From Pseudomonas sp. A-1 (GTDB lineage Bacteria > Pseudomonadota > Gammaproteobacteria > Pseudomonadales > Pseudomonadaceae): a DNA stretch of 40,743 nucleotides. The stretch covers positions 1 to 40,743 of the forward strand of contig NZ_SSTC01000042.1 in NCBI RefSeq assembly GCF_004801855.1, written 5' to 3'. A program made the position numbers and the translations under genes. The notes beneath the pieces are model-generated. The model did not search any database and was not told the origin of the DNA. It saw only the letters and a list, made by a program, of their open reading frames with translations. Numbering within the stretch: position 1 is the first letter of the stretch; every line of letters begins with the position of its first letter. Of the stretch, positions 1 through 7,271 are shown one piece after another.

Positions 1-60
1 GACGCATCGCCGATGGTAGTGTGGGGCTTCCCCATGTGAGAGTAGGTCATCGTCAAGCAC
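1..60 (+). rRNA. rrf: 5S ribosomal RNA, 3' part
   Basis: The first 60 bases match the 3' half of Pseudomonas 5S rRNA: the GATGGTAGTGTGGGG / CCCCATGTGAGAGTAGG arm followed by the 3' strand of helix I ending CGTCAAGC. The 5' half lies outside the window, so this is the end of an rrn operon transcribed into the window. The exact mature 3' end (about 58-60) cannot be fixed by eye. Confidence 0.95.
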
Positions 61-68
61 CTATACAG

Positions 69-104
69 AAACCCCGACCAGCCACGCTGGTCGGGGTTTC
101 GTCT
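69..104 (+). terminator. Intrinsic terminator of the rrn operon
   Basis: A perfect 14-bp stem (69-82 with 86-99), triloop CAC, starts nine bases after the 5S gene and is followed by CGTCTTTT. Its position and strength fit termination of the rRNA operon. Confidence 0.9.
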
Positions 105-136
105 TTTCGCGCCAGAAACTTTCCACAGACACGGAA

Positions 137-159
137 AAGCCCCGAACGGGTCGGGGCTT
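137..159 (-). terminator. Intrinsic terminator after the mutarotase gene
   Basis: Stem AAGCCCCGA (137-145) pairs with TCGGGGCTT (151-159) around a 5-base loop. Read on the minus strand it lies 11 bases past the stop codon of the mutarotase gene and runs into TTTTCC, so it most likely ends that transcript. It could also back up the rrn terminator. Confidence 0.8.
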
Positions 160-169
160 GACGTACACC

Positions 170-1084
170 TCAGCCTTGTGAACTCAGCGGCTCGCCCCAC
201 AGGCACAGCTCCAGGCTGTGACTCTCGCCGCCGGCCAGTTGCACGCAGTCGTCCAGCACGTTGGCGGTTTCGATGCACAGCATGCGCTGCCAGGCATCCT
301 CAGCGAATTGCGACAGGCGCTGTGCCTTGTCGATCCACGGGTTCCACAGCACGGCCGAACGCGAGCTACGGCTTTGCAGGCAGATGCGCCGCTGCCAGCC
401 GGTATCCCGTAGCTCCAGACGCGGCGGCAGGTCCAGGTAGATGCGGTCGGTTTCTCCGGCGAACTGCAGCGGGCCTGCCTGGCGGTACTCGCGCCAGCCG
501 TCGAGGGTTTCGATGTAGCGTGAGCCGTCCAGCCCCGCGATGTTCACCTTGTGGATATCGCTGACGGCGAAATAGCTGTGCAGGGCCTGACTGAGCCACA
601 CCGGACGCTGGCCGCGGTTGTGGCTGCGCAGTTGCAGCTGCAGACGGTCACCAAGACGGATCTCCAGTTCCACATCGACGGCATGGGGCCAGTCGGGCAG
701 ACCGCTTTCCGCCTGCGGGCAGGCGAACAGCAGACGCGCCTCGTCGCCGTCGATCACGCTTTCCCGGCATTCCCACGGCAGGTTGCGCACCAGGCCATGG
801 AAGGGTGCGGCCTCGCCACGATACTGGGCGAGCAGGGCGGCGGGATTGCGCGCGAGGTCGCCGAACCATGGCCAGCATACCGGCACGCCACCGCGCACCG
901 ACTGGCCGCGCAGGCCGCGGGCCTGTTCGCTGAGCCAGATCAGCGGCGGCTCGTCGCCCTGCCGATAGCTGAGGATCTGCGCGCCCTGTTCGGCGATCAG
1001 CAGGTCGGCGTTGGCGGTCCGGACCCGCCAGCAGGGCAGGTCGTCGAACTGTTCGCGGCGGATATGCGGGGTGGACTGGGTCAC
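170..1084 (-). CDS. D-hexose-6-phosphate mutarotase (YeaD-like, aldose 1-epimerase superfamily)
   Basis: A 304-residue protein that interconverts alpha and beta anomers of hexose 6-phosphates in the cytoplasm. The beta-sandwich mutarotase signatures are present: FHGLVR near residue 95, LHSYF with the catalytic His near 169, and CIETAN with the catalytic Glu near 272. Length is normal for the family. The start is GTG (1082-1084), preceded by an AGGA box about ten bases upstream; no better in-frame ATG is seen. It is monocistronic, ends at the hairpin at 137-159, and is divergent from the ABC exporter operon. Family assignment is firm; the preferred sugar phosphate cannot be read from the sequence. 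Confidence 0.9.
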   Translation of the reverse strand: MTQSTPHIRREQFDDLPCWRVRTANADLLIAEQGAQILSYRQGDEPPLIWLSEQARGLRGQSVRGGVPVCWPWFGDLARNPAALLAQYRGEAAPFHGLVRNLPWECRESVIDGDEARLLFACPQAESGLPDWPHAVDVELEIRLGDRLQLQLRSHNRGQRPVWLSQALHSYFAVSDIHKVNIAGLDGSRYIETLDGWREYRQAGPLQFAGETDRIYLDLPPRLELRDTGWQRRICLQSRSSRSAVLWNPWIDKAQRLSQFAEDAWQRMLCIETANVLDDCVQLAGGESHSLELCLWGEPLSSQG

Positions 1085-1190
1085 GGGGCTGTCCTGATCG
1101 GTAATTCAATGTCGCATTATTCCGCGCCTCTCGCGGCGGCGCCATGCGCGCGGGCTACCCTGAAAGGGATACGTGGACCGGGAGCCAGGC

Positions 1191-2339
1191 ATGCGCAAGG
1201 GCTTGATCGCGGCGGCGCTGCTGCTGACGCTGGGCGCCCTGCTGTGGTGGTGGCAGCGGCCGCAGCCGCTGCCGGTGGTGCTGCTGACCGTGCAGCGCGG
1301 GCCGGTGGAGAGCCTGGTGGCCAACAGCCGCGCCGGTACCCTCAAGGCCTGTCGTCGCTCGCAGCTGTCGTTCAACCTCGGTGCGCCGGTGGCCGAGCGG
1401 CTGGTGACGGAGGGCGAGCGGGTGCAGGCCGGTCAGGTGCTGATGCGCCTGCGCCAGGACGACCAGCAGGCACGTCTGGCCGAGGCCGAGGCGCGCCTGC
1501 TCCTGCAGCGCAATGCGCGCGTGCGCCAGTGCGCTCAGGCCGAGCTGGACGGCCGCGAGGTGGCCCGCCTGCGCCGCCTCGCCGAGCGCCGCCTGGCGGC
1601 GGCGGATCTGCTCGACCGGGCGCAGACCCAGGCGCGGCTGTCCGCCCTGCAGTGCGAGGCGACCGCCGCGCAGGTCGCCGAAGCCGAGGCAGCTGTGGCC
1701 CTGCAGCGCGCGCTGCTCGACCAGAAGACCCTGCGGGCGCCCTTCGCCGGCATAGTCGCGGAGATCAACGGCGAGGTCGGCGAGTTCGTCACCCCCTCGC
1801 CGCCGGGCATCCCCACGCCGCCGGCGGTGGATCTGATCGACGACAGCTGCCTGTACGTCGAGGCGCCGATCGACGAGGTGGAGGCCGCCCGCGTGACGCT
1901 CGGCATGCCGGTGCGCATCAGCCTGGATGCCTTCCGCGGCCAGTCCTTCGTCGGCACGGTCAGCCGCATCGCGCCCTTCGTGCGCGAGCTGGAAAAGCAG
2001 GCGCGCACCGTCGACATCGAGGTGCGCTTCCGCGCGCCGCCGCCGCAACTCGCCCTGCTCACCGGCTACAGCGCCGACGTCGAGATCCTCCTCGAGCAGC
2101 GCGAGGGGGTATTGCGCATTCCCAGCGAGAGCCTGCTCGACGGCCGGCGGGTGCTGCGCTACGACACCGCGAGCGGCGTGCTGCGCGCGGTGGAGGTGCA
2201 GACCGGGCTGGCCAACTGGCGCTGGACCGAGGTGCGCGCCGGCCTCGAGGAGGGCGCGCGCATCCTCGCCAGCCTGGAGCAGGAGGGGCTGGGCGACGGG
2301 GTGGCGGTGACTCCCCGCAATGGCGCGCCGCCGCCATGA
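1191..2339 (+). CDS. HlyD/MacA-type periplasmic adaptor of an ABC exporter
   Basis: A 382-residue membrane-fusion protein expected to link the inner-membrane ABC exporter to an outer-membrane TolC-type channel. Residues about 4-20 form an N-terminal membrane anchor, followed by a split lipoyl/barrel domain (about 30-85 and 180-300) around an antiparallel helical hairpin (about 86-178). The hairpin tip resembles the TolC-contact R-x3-L-x6-S motif, but the Ser position is Ala (R126, L130, A137). Four cysteines (54, 114, 155, 220) are all predicted periplasmic. ATG at 1191 is chosen because GGGAG at 1180-1184 sits six bases upstream; a GTG at 1173 would put extra polar residues before the anchor. 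The stop overlaps the ATPase start (ATGA). No outer-membrane partner gene is in the operon. Confidence 0.88.
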   Translation: MRKGLIAAALLLTLGALLWWWQRPQPLPVVLLTVQRGPVESLVANSRAGTLKACRRSQLSFNLGAPVAERLVTEGERVQAGQVLMRLRQDDQQARLAEAEARLLLQRNARVRQCAQAELDGREVARLRRLAERRLAAADLLDRAQTQARLSALQCEATAAQVAEAEAAVALQRALLDQKTLRAPFAGIVAEINGEVGEFVTPSPPGIPTPPAVDLIDDSCLYVEAPIDEVEAARVTLGMPVRISLDAFRGQSFVGTVSRIAPFVRELEKQARTVDIEVRFRAPPPQLALLTGYSADVEILLEQREGVLRIPSESLLDGRRVLRYDTASGVLRAVEVQTGLANWRWTEVRAGLEEGARILASLEQEGLGDGVAVTPRNGAPPP

Positions 2340-3022
2340 TCCGCCTGCGCGGGGTGACGCGCTGCTTCCACCTCGGCGAGCAGCGGGTGATGGGGCTGGA
2401 GGCAGTGGATCTGGACATCGCCGCCGGCGAGTACCTGTCGGTGATGGGGCCGTCCGGTTCCGGCAAGTCGACTCTGCTCAACGTGCTGGGCCTGCTGGAT
2501 GTGCCGGACGCCGGCGAATACTGGCTGGACGGCGAGCCGACCGCGGCGCTCGACGAGGTCCGCCGCGCGGCGCTGCGCAGCCGCCACATCGGCTTCGTGT
2601 TCCAGTCCTACCACCTGATCCCGCGCCTCACCGCCCTGGAGAACATCGAGCTGCCGATGCTGCTGGCCGGCATCGAGCCCGCCGAGCGGCGCCGGCGCAG
2701 TGCTCGGCTGGTCGAGCGGCTGAGCCTGGGCGACCGGATGGCGCACCGTCCCGGCGAGCTGTCCGGCGGCCAGCGCCAGCGCGTGGCGATCGCCCGGGCG
2801 ATGGTCATGCAGCCGGCGCTGCTGCTGGCCGACGAGCCGACCGGCAACCTCGACAGCCACTCCGGCGCCGAGGTGGTGGAGCTGCTCGAGGAACTCAACC
2901 GCGACGGCCTGACCCTGCTGATCGTCACCCACGACGCGGCCCTGGGCGCCCGCGCCCGGCGCAGCCTGGGCATGCGCGACGGGCGGATCATCAGCGACCG
3001 CCGGCAGGGCGGAGCGGTCTGA
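2336..3022 (+). CDS. ABC transporter ATP-binding protein (MacB/LolD type)
   Basis: A 228-residue stand-alone nucleotide-binding domain. Visible motifs in order are Walker A GPSGSGKST (38-46), the Q-loop in FVFQSY, signature LSGGQRQRV, Walker B LLLADEPTGNLD and the H-loop in IVTHD. The ADEPTGNLD form is typical of the MacB/LolD/FtsE class that drives FtsX-fold permeases by mechanotransmission. It starts at an ATG overlapping the adaptor stop by four bases and its TGA overlaps the next ATG by one base, so translation of the whole operon should be coupled. Unlike true MacB, the ATPase is not fused to a permease. Substrate unknown. Confidence 0.93.
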   Translation: MIRLRGVTRCFHLGEQRVMGLEAVDLDIAAGEYLSVMGPSGSGKSTLLNVLGLLDVPDAGEYWLDGEPTAALDEVRRAALRSRHIGFVFQSYHLIPRLTALENIELPMLLAGIEPAERRRRSARLVERLSLGDRMAHRPGELSGGQRQRVAIARAMVMQPALLLADEPTGNLDSHSGAEVVELLEELNRDGLTLLIVTHDAALGARARRSLGMRDGRIISDRRQGGAV

Positions 3023-4233
3023 TGCGTCCGGCCGACGCTCTGTGCCTGTGCCTGGACGCCCTGCGCGGGCATCGCCGGCGCAGCCTGATGCTGCTGCTGG
3101 CGATCGGCATCGGCGTGCTGGCGGTCACCCTGCTCACCGGCCTGGCCGAGGGCGCCCGCGGCTTCGTGCTTGCCGAGTTCTCGCTGCTCGGGCGCAACAC
3201 CCTGATCGTCCTGCCGGGGCGCAAGGAGACCACCGGCGGGGTGCCGCCGCTCACCGGCCTGGCGCCGCGCGACCTGACCCTGCAGGATGCCGAGGCCATC
3301 GCCCGCCTGCCCGCGGTGCGCCGGGTCGCCCCGCTGCAGGCCGGTCAGCTGGAGGTCAGCGCCGGCGGGCGCCGCCGCGAGGCCCTGGTGCTCGGCACCA
3401 GTCGCGAGTTCTTCGCCATCCGCCAGCTGCAGGTCAGCCAGGGACAGCCGCTGCCGCCGCTGCCCTTCGCCCAGGCCGAGGCGGTCTGCCTGATCGGTGC
3501 CAAGCTGCGTCGCGAACTGTTCGGCGCACGCCCGGCGCTGGGCGAATGGCTGCGTGCCGGCGACCGCCGGTTCCGGGTGATCGGCCTGATCGAGGAGCGC
3601 GGCGAGTCGCTGGGCATGGACTTCGCCGAGCTGCTGATCATCCCGGTGGCCAGCGCCCAGGCGCTGTTCGACCGCGAGGGACTGTTCCGCGTGTTCGCCG
3701 AGGTGCGCGGTCCGCTGCTGCTGGACAGCGGCAAGCGGCAGATCCTCGCGCTGCTCCGCGAACGCCACGAGGGCGAGGAGGACGTCACCCTGATCAGCCA
3801 GGACTCGATGCTCGCCGCCTTCGACGACATCCTCGGCGCCCTGGCCATGGCCCTGGCCGGCATCGCCGCGATCAGCCTGCTGGTGGCCGGCGTGCTGATC
3901 ATGAACGTCACCTGGATCGCGGTCAGCCAGCGCACCGCCGAGATCGGCCTGCTCAAGGCCCTCGGTGCCACGCCGCGGCAGGTGCACGGCCTGTTCGTCG
4001 GCGAGGCGCTGCTGCTCGCCCTGCTCGGCGCGCTGGCCGGGTTGCTGCTCGGCGAGCTGCTGCTGTGGATCGCGCGTCTGCTCTGGGAGGTCCCGCTGCG
4101 CGCGCCACTGTGGGCGCGGCTCGGTGCGCTGCTGCTGGCCCTGGCCACCGCCGTGCTGTTCGCCTGGCTGCCGGCGGCGCAGGCGGCGCGCCTGCCGCCG
4201 GTGCAGGCGCTGCGCCCGCCGGGAGCGCGCTGA
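3022..4233 (+). CDS. FtsX/MacB-type ABC permease, subunit 1
   Basis: A 403-residue inner-membrane protein with MacB/FtsX permease layout: one N-terminal transmembrane helix (about 22-40), a periplasmic MacB-core domain of about 220 residues, then three C-terminal helices. It carries the conserved cytoplasmic loop QRTAEIGLLKALGAT and ends in the AARLPPVQALRPP coupling segment seen in this family. It starts at ATG overlapping the ATPase stop (TGATG) and overlaps permease 2 in the same way. Presumably it pairs with permease 2 as a heterodimer (inference). What is exported cannot be deduced. Confidence 0.9.
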   Translation: MRPADALCLCLDALRGHRRRSLMLLLAIGIGVLAVTLLTGLAEGARGFVLAEFSLLGRNTLIVLPGRKETTGGVPPLTGLAPRDLTLQDAEAIARLPAVRRVAPLQAGQLEVSAGGRRREALVLGTSREFFAIRQLQVSQGQPLPPLPFAQAEAVCLIGAKLRRELFGARPALGEWLRAGDRRFRVIGLIEERGESLGMDFAELLIIPVASAQALFDREGLFRVFAEVRGPLLLDSGKRQILALLRERHEGEEDVTLISQDSMLAAFDDILGALAMALAGIAAISLLVAGVLIMNVTWIAVSQRTAEIGLLKALGATPRQVHGLFVGEALLLALLGALAGLLLGELLLWIARLLWEVPLRAPLWARLGALLLALATAVLFAWLPAAQAARLPPVQALRPPGAR

Positions 4234-5429
4234 TGCGCTGGCAGGACGGCCTGCAGCTGACCGGCTCGGCGCTGACCAGCCGGCCGCTGCGGAGCCTGCT
4301 GACGATGCTCGGCGTGGCCATCGGCATCGCCGCGGTGGCGCTGCTCACCGCCATCGGCGAGGGCCTGCGCCACTACGTGCTGGACAACTTCTCGCAGTTC
4401 GGCACGCGGATCATCGCCATCCATCCAGGCCGTACCCAGACCGGCGGTTTCGGCGGCCTGCTGGCCAGCATCCGTCCGCTGTCGGTGGCCGACGCCGAGG
4501 CGCTGCGCCGTCTGCCGCAGGTCGAGGCGGTGGTGCCGGTGATCCAGGGCAGCGGCGACATCCAGGCCGGCGCGCGCAAGCGCAGCAGCGACGTCATCGG
4601 CGGCGGCCACCAGCTGGCCGAGGCCTGGCGCTTCCGCGTCGCCCTCGGCCAGTTCCTGCCGCCACCGCGCGACGGGCGCTCGCCGCCGGTCACCGTGCTC
4701 GGCCACAAGCTGCGCGTCGAGCTGTTCGGCAGCGCCAATCCGCTGGGCGAGGCGCTGCGCATCGGCGGCACGCGCTTCCGGGTGGTCGGGGTGATGGCGG
4801 AGAAGGGCCAGCTGCTCGGCTTCGACCTCGACGATGTCGCCTACATCCCGGTGGACTGGGCCGAGGCGCTGTTCAACCGCGAGGGGCTGATGGAGATCAG
4901 CGTGGTGTACGGCCCCGGCACCAGTGCCGCGCACCTGGCCGCCGGCATCCGCCGGCTGCTGGTCGAGCGCCACGGCGTCGAGGACTTCAGCCTGACCACC
5001 CAGGACGACATGCTCGCCAGCCTCGACCGCATCCTCGCCATCCTCAGCGCGGCGGTGGCGGCGCTGGGCGGCATCTCGCTGCTGGTCGGCGCGGTCGGCA
5101 TCCTCACCATCATGACCACCGCGGTGGGCGAGCGCACCGCCGAGATCGGCCTGCTGCGCGCGCTTGGCGCCAGTCCGCGCCAGGTGCTCGGCCTGTTCCT
5201 CGCCGAGGCCACCCTGCTGGCGCTGGCCGGCGGCCTGCTCGGTCTGCTGCTGATGACTCTGCTGCTCGGTGCCTTGCAACTGGGCATGCCCGGACTGCCG
5301 CTGCGCCCGCAGCCGCTGCTGCTCCTTGCGGCCCTGCTGCTGGCGGCGCTGATCGGCACTGCTGCCGGCCTGGCGCCGGCGCGCCAGGCCGCGCGCCTGC
5401 ATCCGGTGGACGCCCTGCGCAGCGAGTGA
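4233..5429 (+). CDS. FtsX/MacB-type ABC permease, subunit 2
   Basis: A 398-residue paralogue of the preceding gene with the same layout: N-terminal helix about 22-42 in LLTMLGVAIGIAAVALLTAI, a periplasmic core domain, and three C-terminal helices containing ERTAEIGLLRALGAS. It ends AARLHPVDALRSE. The two permeases share motifs throughout but are clearly diverged, suggesting an old duplication and a heteromeric pore rather than a recent copy. The start overlaps the previous stop by one base. The operon ends here; no obvious intrinsic terminator follows before the carbonic anhydrase gene. Confidence 0.9.
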   Translation: MRWQDGLQLTGSALTSRPLRSLLTMLGVAIGIAAVALLTAIGEGLRHYVLDNFSQFGTRIIAIHPGRTQTGGFGGLLASIRPLSVADAEALRRLPQVEAVVPVIQGSGDIQAGARKRSSDVIGGGHQLAEAWRFRVALGQFLPPPRDGRSPPVTVLGHKLRVELFGSANPLGEALRIGGTRFRVVGVMAEKGQLLGFDLDDVAYIPVDWAEALFNREGLMEISVVYGPGTSAAHLAAGIRRLLVERHGVEDFSLTTQDDMLASLDRILAILSAAVAALGGISLLVGAVGILTIMTTAVGERTAEIGLLRALGASPRQVLGLFLAEATLLALAGGLLGLLLMTLLLGALQLGMPGLPLRPQPLLLLAALLLAALIGTAAGLAPARQAARLHPVDALRSE

Positions 5430-5481
5430 CAAGGCCTGTGATAAATATCCGGGTAAAACAGTGTGACTTTTCGCCGACGCG

Positions 5482-5501
5482 GACTGTCGTTTAAGACAGT
5501 C
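5482..5501. promoter_or_regulatory. 20-bp perfect inverted repeat upstream of the carbonic anhydrase gene
   Basis: GACTGTC (5482-5488) and GACAGTC (5495-5501) flank the spacer GTTTAA. The element sits in a locally AT-richer stretch (5440-5510), 79 bases before the predicted GTG start. There is no following T-run, so it looks more like an operator than a terminator. The function is unproven. Confidence 0.4.
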
Positions 5502-5580
5502 AATCGCCAACCGAACGCCTGCGGCCACAAGCCGGCAGCGCGTGCGAAGCCCCGGAGTACAGACCGTGAAAGAGGTTCCC

Positions 5581-6279
5581 GTGCAGAAGAAGATGATGGA
5601 TAGCGCCGACGAGGCCCTGAGCAGCATTGTCGACGGCTTCAAGCGTTTCCGCCGCGACGTGTTCCCCGAGCAGGAGGAGTTGTTCAAGAAGCTGGCCACC
5701 GCGCAGAACCCGCGGGCCATGTTCATCACCTGCGCCGATTCGCGCATCGTTCCCGAGCTGATCACCCAGAGCTCGCCGGGCGACCTGTTCGTCACCCGCA
5801 ACGTCGGCAACGTGGTGCCGCCCTACGGCCAGATGAACGGCGGCGTGTCCACCGCCATCGAGTACGCGGTGGTGGCGCTGGGCGTGCGCCACATCATCAT
5901 CTGCGGCCACTCCGATTGCGGCGCGATGAAGGCGGTGCTCAACCCGCAGTCGCTGGAAGGCATGCCGACGGTGAAGGGCTGGCTGCGCCATGCCGAGGTG
6001 GCGCGCACCGTGGTCGAGCAGAACTTCGCCCGCTGCGACTGCGGCCAGGAGCACCTGGAGCTGCTCACCGAGGAGAACGTGGTGGCCCAGCTCAACCACC
6101 TGCTGACCCACCCGTCGGTGGCGGCACGGGTGGCCAGCGGCCAGCTGTTCATCCACGGCTGGGTGTACAACATCGAGACCAGCGAGATCATCGCCTACGA
6201 CGCGGAGAGCGGCCGTTTCCTGCCGCTCGACGGCGACCTGGTGCCGATGGCCACCCCGCGCTCGCGCTTCAACGGCTGA
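5581..6279 (+). CDS. Beta-class carbonic anhydrase
   Basis: A zinc enzyme interconverting CO2 and bicarbonate. With the GTG start at 5581 it has 232 residues; the Zn ligands and dyad are visible as C51-x-D53-x-R55 (ITCADSR) and H110-x2-C113 (CGHSDCGA). The body closely resembles the P. aeruginosa enzyme encoded near its cox cluster (PA0102). GTG at 5581 is preferred because AGAGG lies five bases upstream and the N-terminus then has the same length as that homologue. GTG at 5566 (GGAG eight bases upstream) and ATG at 5593 remain possible. It is separated from cox by one opposite-strand gene, and ends at a shared bidirectional hairpin. Confidence 0.93.
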   Translation: MQKKMMDSADEALSSIVDGFKRFRRDVFPEQEELFKKLATAQNPRAMFITCADSRIVPELITQSSPGDLFVTRNVGNVVPPYGQMNGGVSTAIEYAVVALGVRHIIICGHSDCGAMKAVLNPQSLEGMPTVKGWLRHAEVARTVVEQNFARCDCGQEHLELLTEENVVAQLNHLLTHPSVAARVASGQLFIHGWVYNIETSEIIAYDAESGRFLPLDGDLVPMATPRSRFNG

Positions 6280-6289
6280 GACCGTCCGG

Positions 6290-6320
6290 GCAGCGCCGCC
6301 GCGTCCTGCGGCGGCGCTGC
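6290..6320. terminator. Bidirectional hairpin between convergent genes
   Basis: A 13-bp GC stem (6290-6302 with 6308-6320) and a 5-base loop lie exactly between the stops of the carbonic anhydrase gene (+) and the conserved hypothetical gene (-). There is no long T-run, but the position fits shared termination. Confidence 0.65.
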
Positions 6321-6325
6321 GTCGT

Positions 6326-6967
6326 TCAGGCCGTCAGCTGCAGCTCGACGCCCAGCTGGCGCGACAGGCACGGCCAGGTCTGCCAGGCGGCCAGGCGCTG
6401 CGGGTCGGCCAGCTGCGCGCGGTACTCCTGGGCGGTTTCGGTGACGAAGATCCGCTCGTCCTGCAGGGCTTCGCTGGCCTGATGCACCGCGGCATCGAGC
6501 TGGTTGGCGAACGGCTCGCCGATCAGCGCATGGGCCACCAGGTTGGCCACCGTGGTGTCCAGCGGAATCAGCGGCTGACCGAAGTGGGCGATGTAGCGGT
6601 CGTTGACCTCCTCCACCAGGCGATGGGCCAGATAGGCCTCGTCCAGCAGGGCTTCCAGGCCCTCATGTCCCTCCAGCTCCGGCGGCGGGCTGAGGAAGAA
6701 CTCCTCGGCCAGGCGCAGCACCGGCTTGATCTGCGCATCGATGCCGGCCTCGCTCGCCACGCTGGCCGCCGCTTCCACCAGCTCCGGCACCTCGTCGACA
6801 TAGGCGCGCACGAAGCGCAGCAGGGTCCCCGGTGCATCCGCTTCGGGCAGGCGAATGGCGCGGTGCAGGCCGTCGATGCGGCCGGCCAGGTCGGTGGCCA
6901 GGCTGCCGTGTTCGGTTTCGTGCTGCAGGGCCTGGTCGATGCGTTCGCGCAGGGCGGCGATGTTCAT
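6326..6967 (-). CDS. Conserved hypothetical protein (PA0104-like)
   Basis: A soluble, largely helical acidic protein of 213 residues with no signal peptide, membrane segment or catalytic motif that I can name. It appears to correspond to the uncharacterised gene between carbonic anhydrase and coxB in P. aeruginosa (recalled as PA0104), so its position is conserved. Start ATG 6965-6967 is preferred over the upstream extension because TGGAG lies about nine bases before it and the sequence from MNIAALRER onward is the regular, charged part. It is divergent from coxB across a 304-base promoter region. Function unknown; the neighbourhood alone hints at respiration or inorganic carbon. Confidence 0.75.
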   Translation of the reverse strand: MNIAALRERIDQALQHETEHGSLATDLAGRIDGLHRAIRLPEADAPGTLLRFVRAYVDEVPELVEAAASVASEAGIDAQIKPVLRLAEEFFLSPPPELEGHEGLEALLDEAYLAHRLVEEVNDRYIAHFGQPLIPLDTTVANLVAHALIGEPFANQLDAAVHQASEALQDERIFVTETAQEYRAQLADPQRLAAWQTWPCLSRQLGVELQLTA

Positions 6968-7271
6968 GGAAGGCAGTACTCCAGAGGCAGTTGATGACAG
7001 CAACGCAACATAGTTGCAGATCGCCGGTTGCGCCAATTGACCTGTAACAAGCTAACGAATTTCCGATCGGCTGCAGCCTCGCCCGCGATTTCCGGTTCGA
7101 TTGCCAGCCCGGGGACCCTGTCTATACTCGGATTGTGTGTGCGCTGAAGGGATCCGGCAGCTGCTCAAGCAGGGCAGGGTGCGAGAACCGGCGCTGGCCG
7201 CGAGACGGCCGCGCCCCCTGGTCGCAGGCAAGAAGCCGGCGGGTACAAGAAGAACGATAAGGGGACCCCGA
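6968..7271. promoter_or_regulatory. Divergent intergenic region and coxB leader
   Basis: This 304-base gap contains the start-proximal region of the hypothetical gene (-) and the coxB promoter and leader (+). The only clear core promoter is at 7101-7128. The predicted coxB leader is about 135 bases and ends in AAGGGGA before the ATG. The part 6985-7095 is AT-richer than its surroundings and may hold activator sites. I see no RNA gene and no credible small ORF here. Confidence 0.5.
7101..7128 (+). promoter_or_regulatory. Sigma-70-type promoter for the cox operon
   Basis: A -35 TTGCCA (7101-7106) and a -10 TATACT (7123-7128) are separated by 16 bp, about 140 bases before coxB. Each box matches consensus in four or five of six positions. 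In P. aeruginosa the aa3 oxidase is induced by starvation through RpoS; the same -10 could serve that sigma factor, but the sequence does not decide it. Confidence 0.55.

Noticed and set aside
1173-1190. Six-codon N-terminal extension of the adaptor from GTG 1173
   Set aside because: It would bury the GGGAG ribosome-binding site inside the coding region and place acidic residues before the membrane anchor.
551-2335. A plus-strand open frame of nearly 600 codons upstream of, and in frame with, the ABC ATPase
   Set aside because: It is antisense to the mutarotase gene and out of frame with the adaptor. Its composition (Ala/Arg/Gly/Pro-rich) is that of a GC-rich shadow frame, and the ATPase has its own ATG at 2336.
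3345-5810. Minus-strand frame of about 820 codons opposite the permeases and carbonic anhydrase gene
   Set aside because: It mirrors two genes with clear families on the other strand and has His/Gln/Arg-rich low-complexity translation; a GC-skew artefact.
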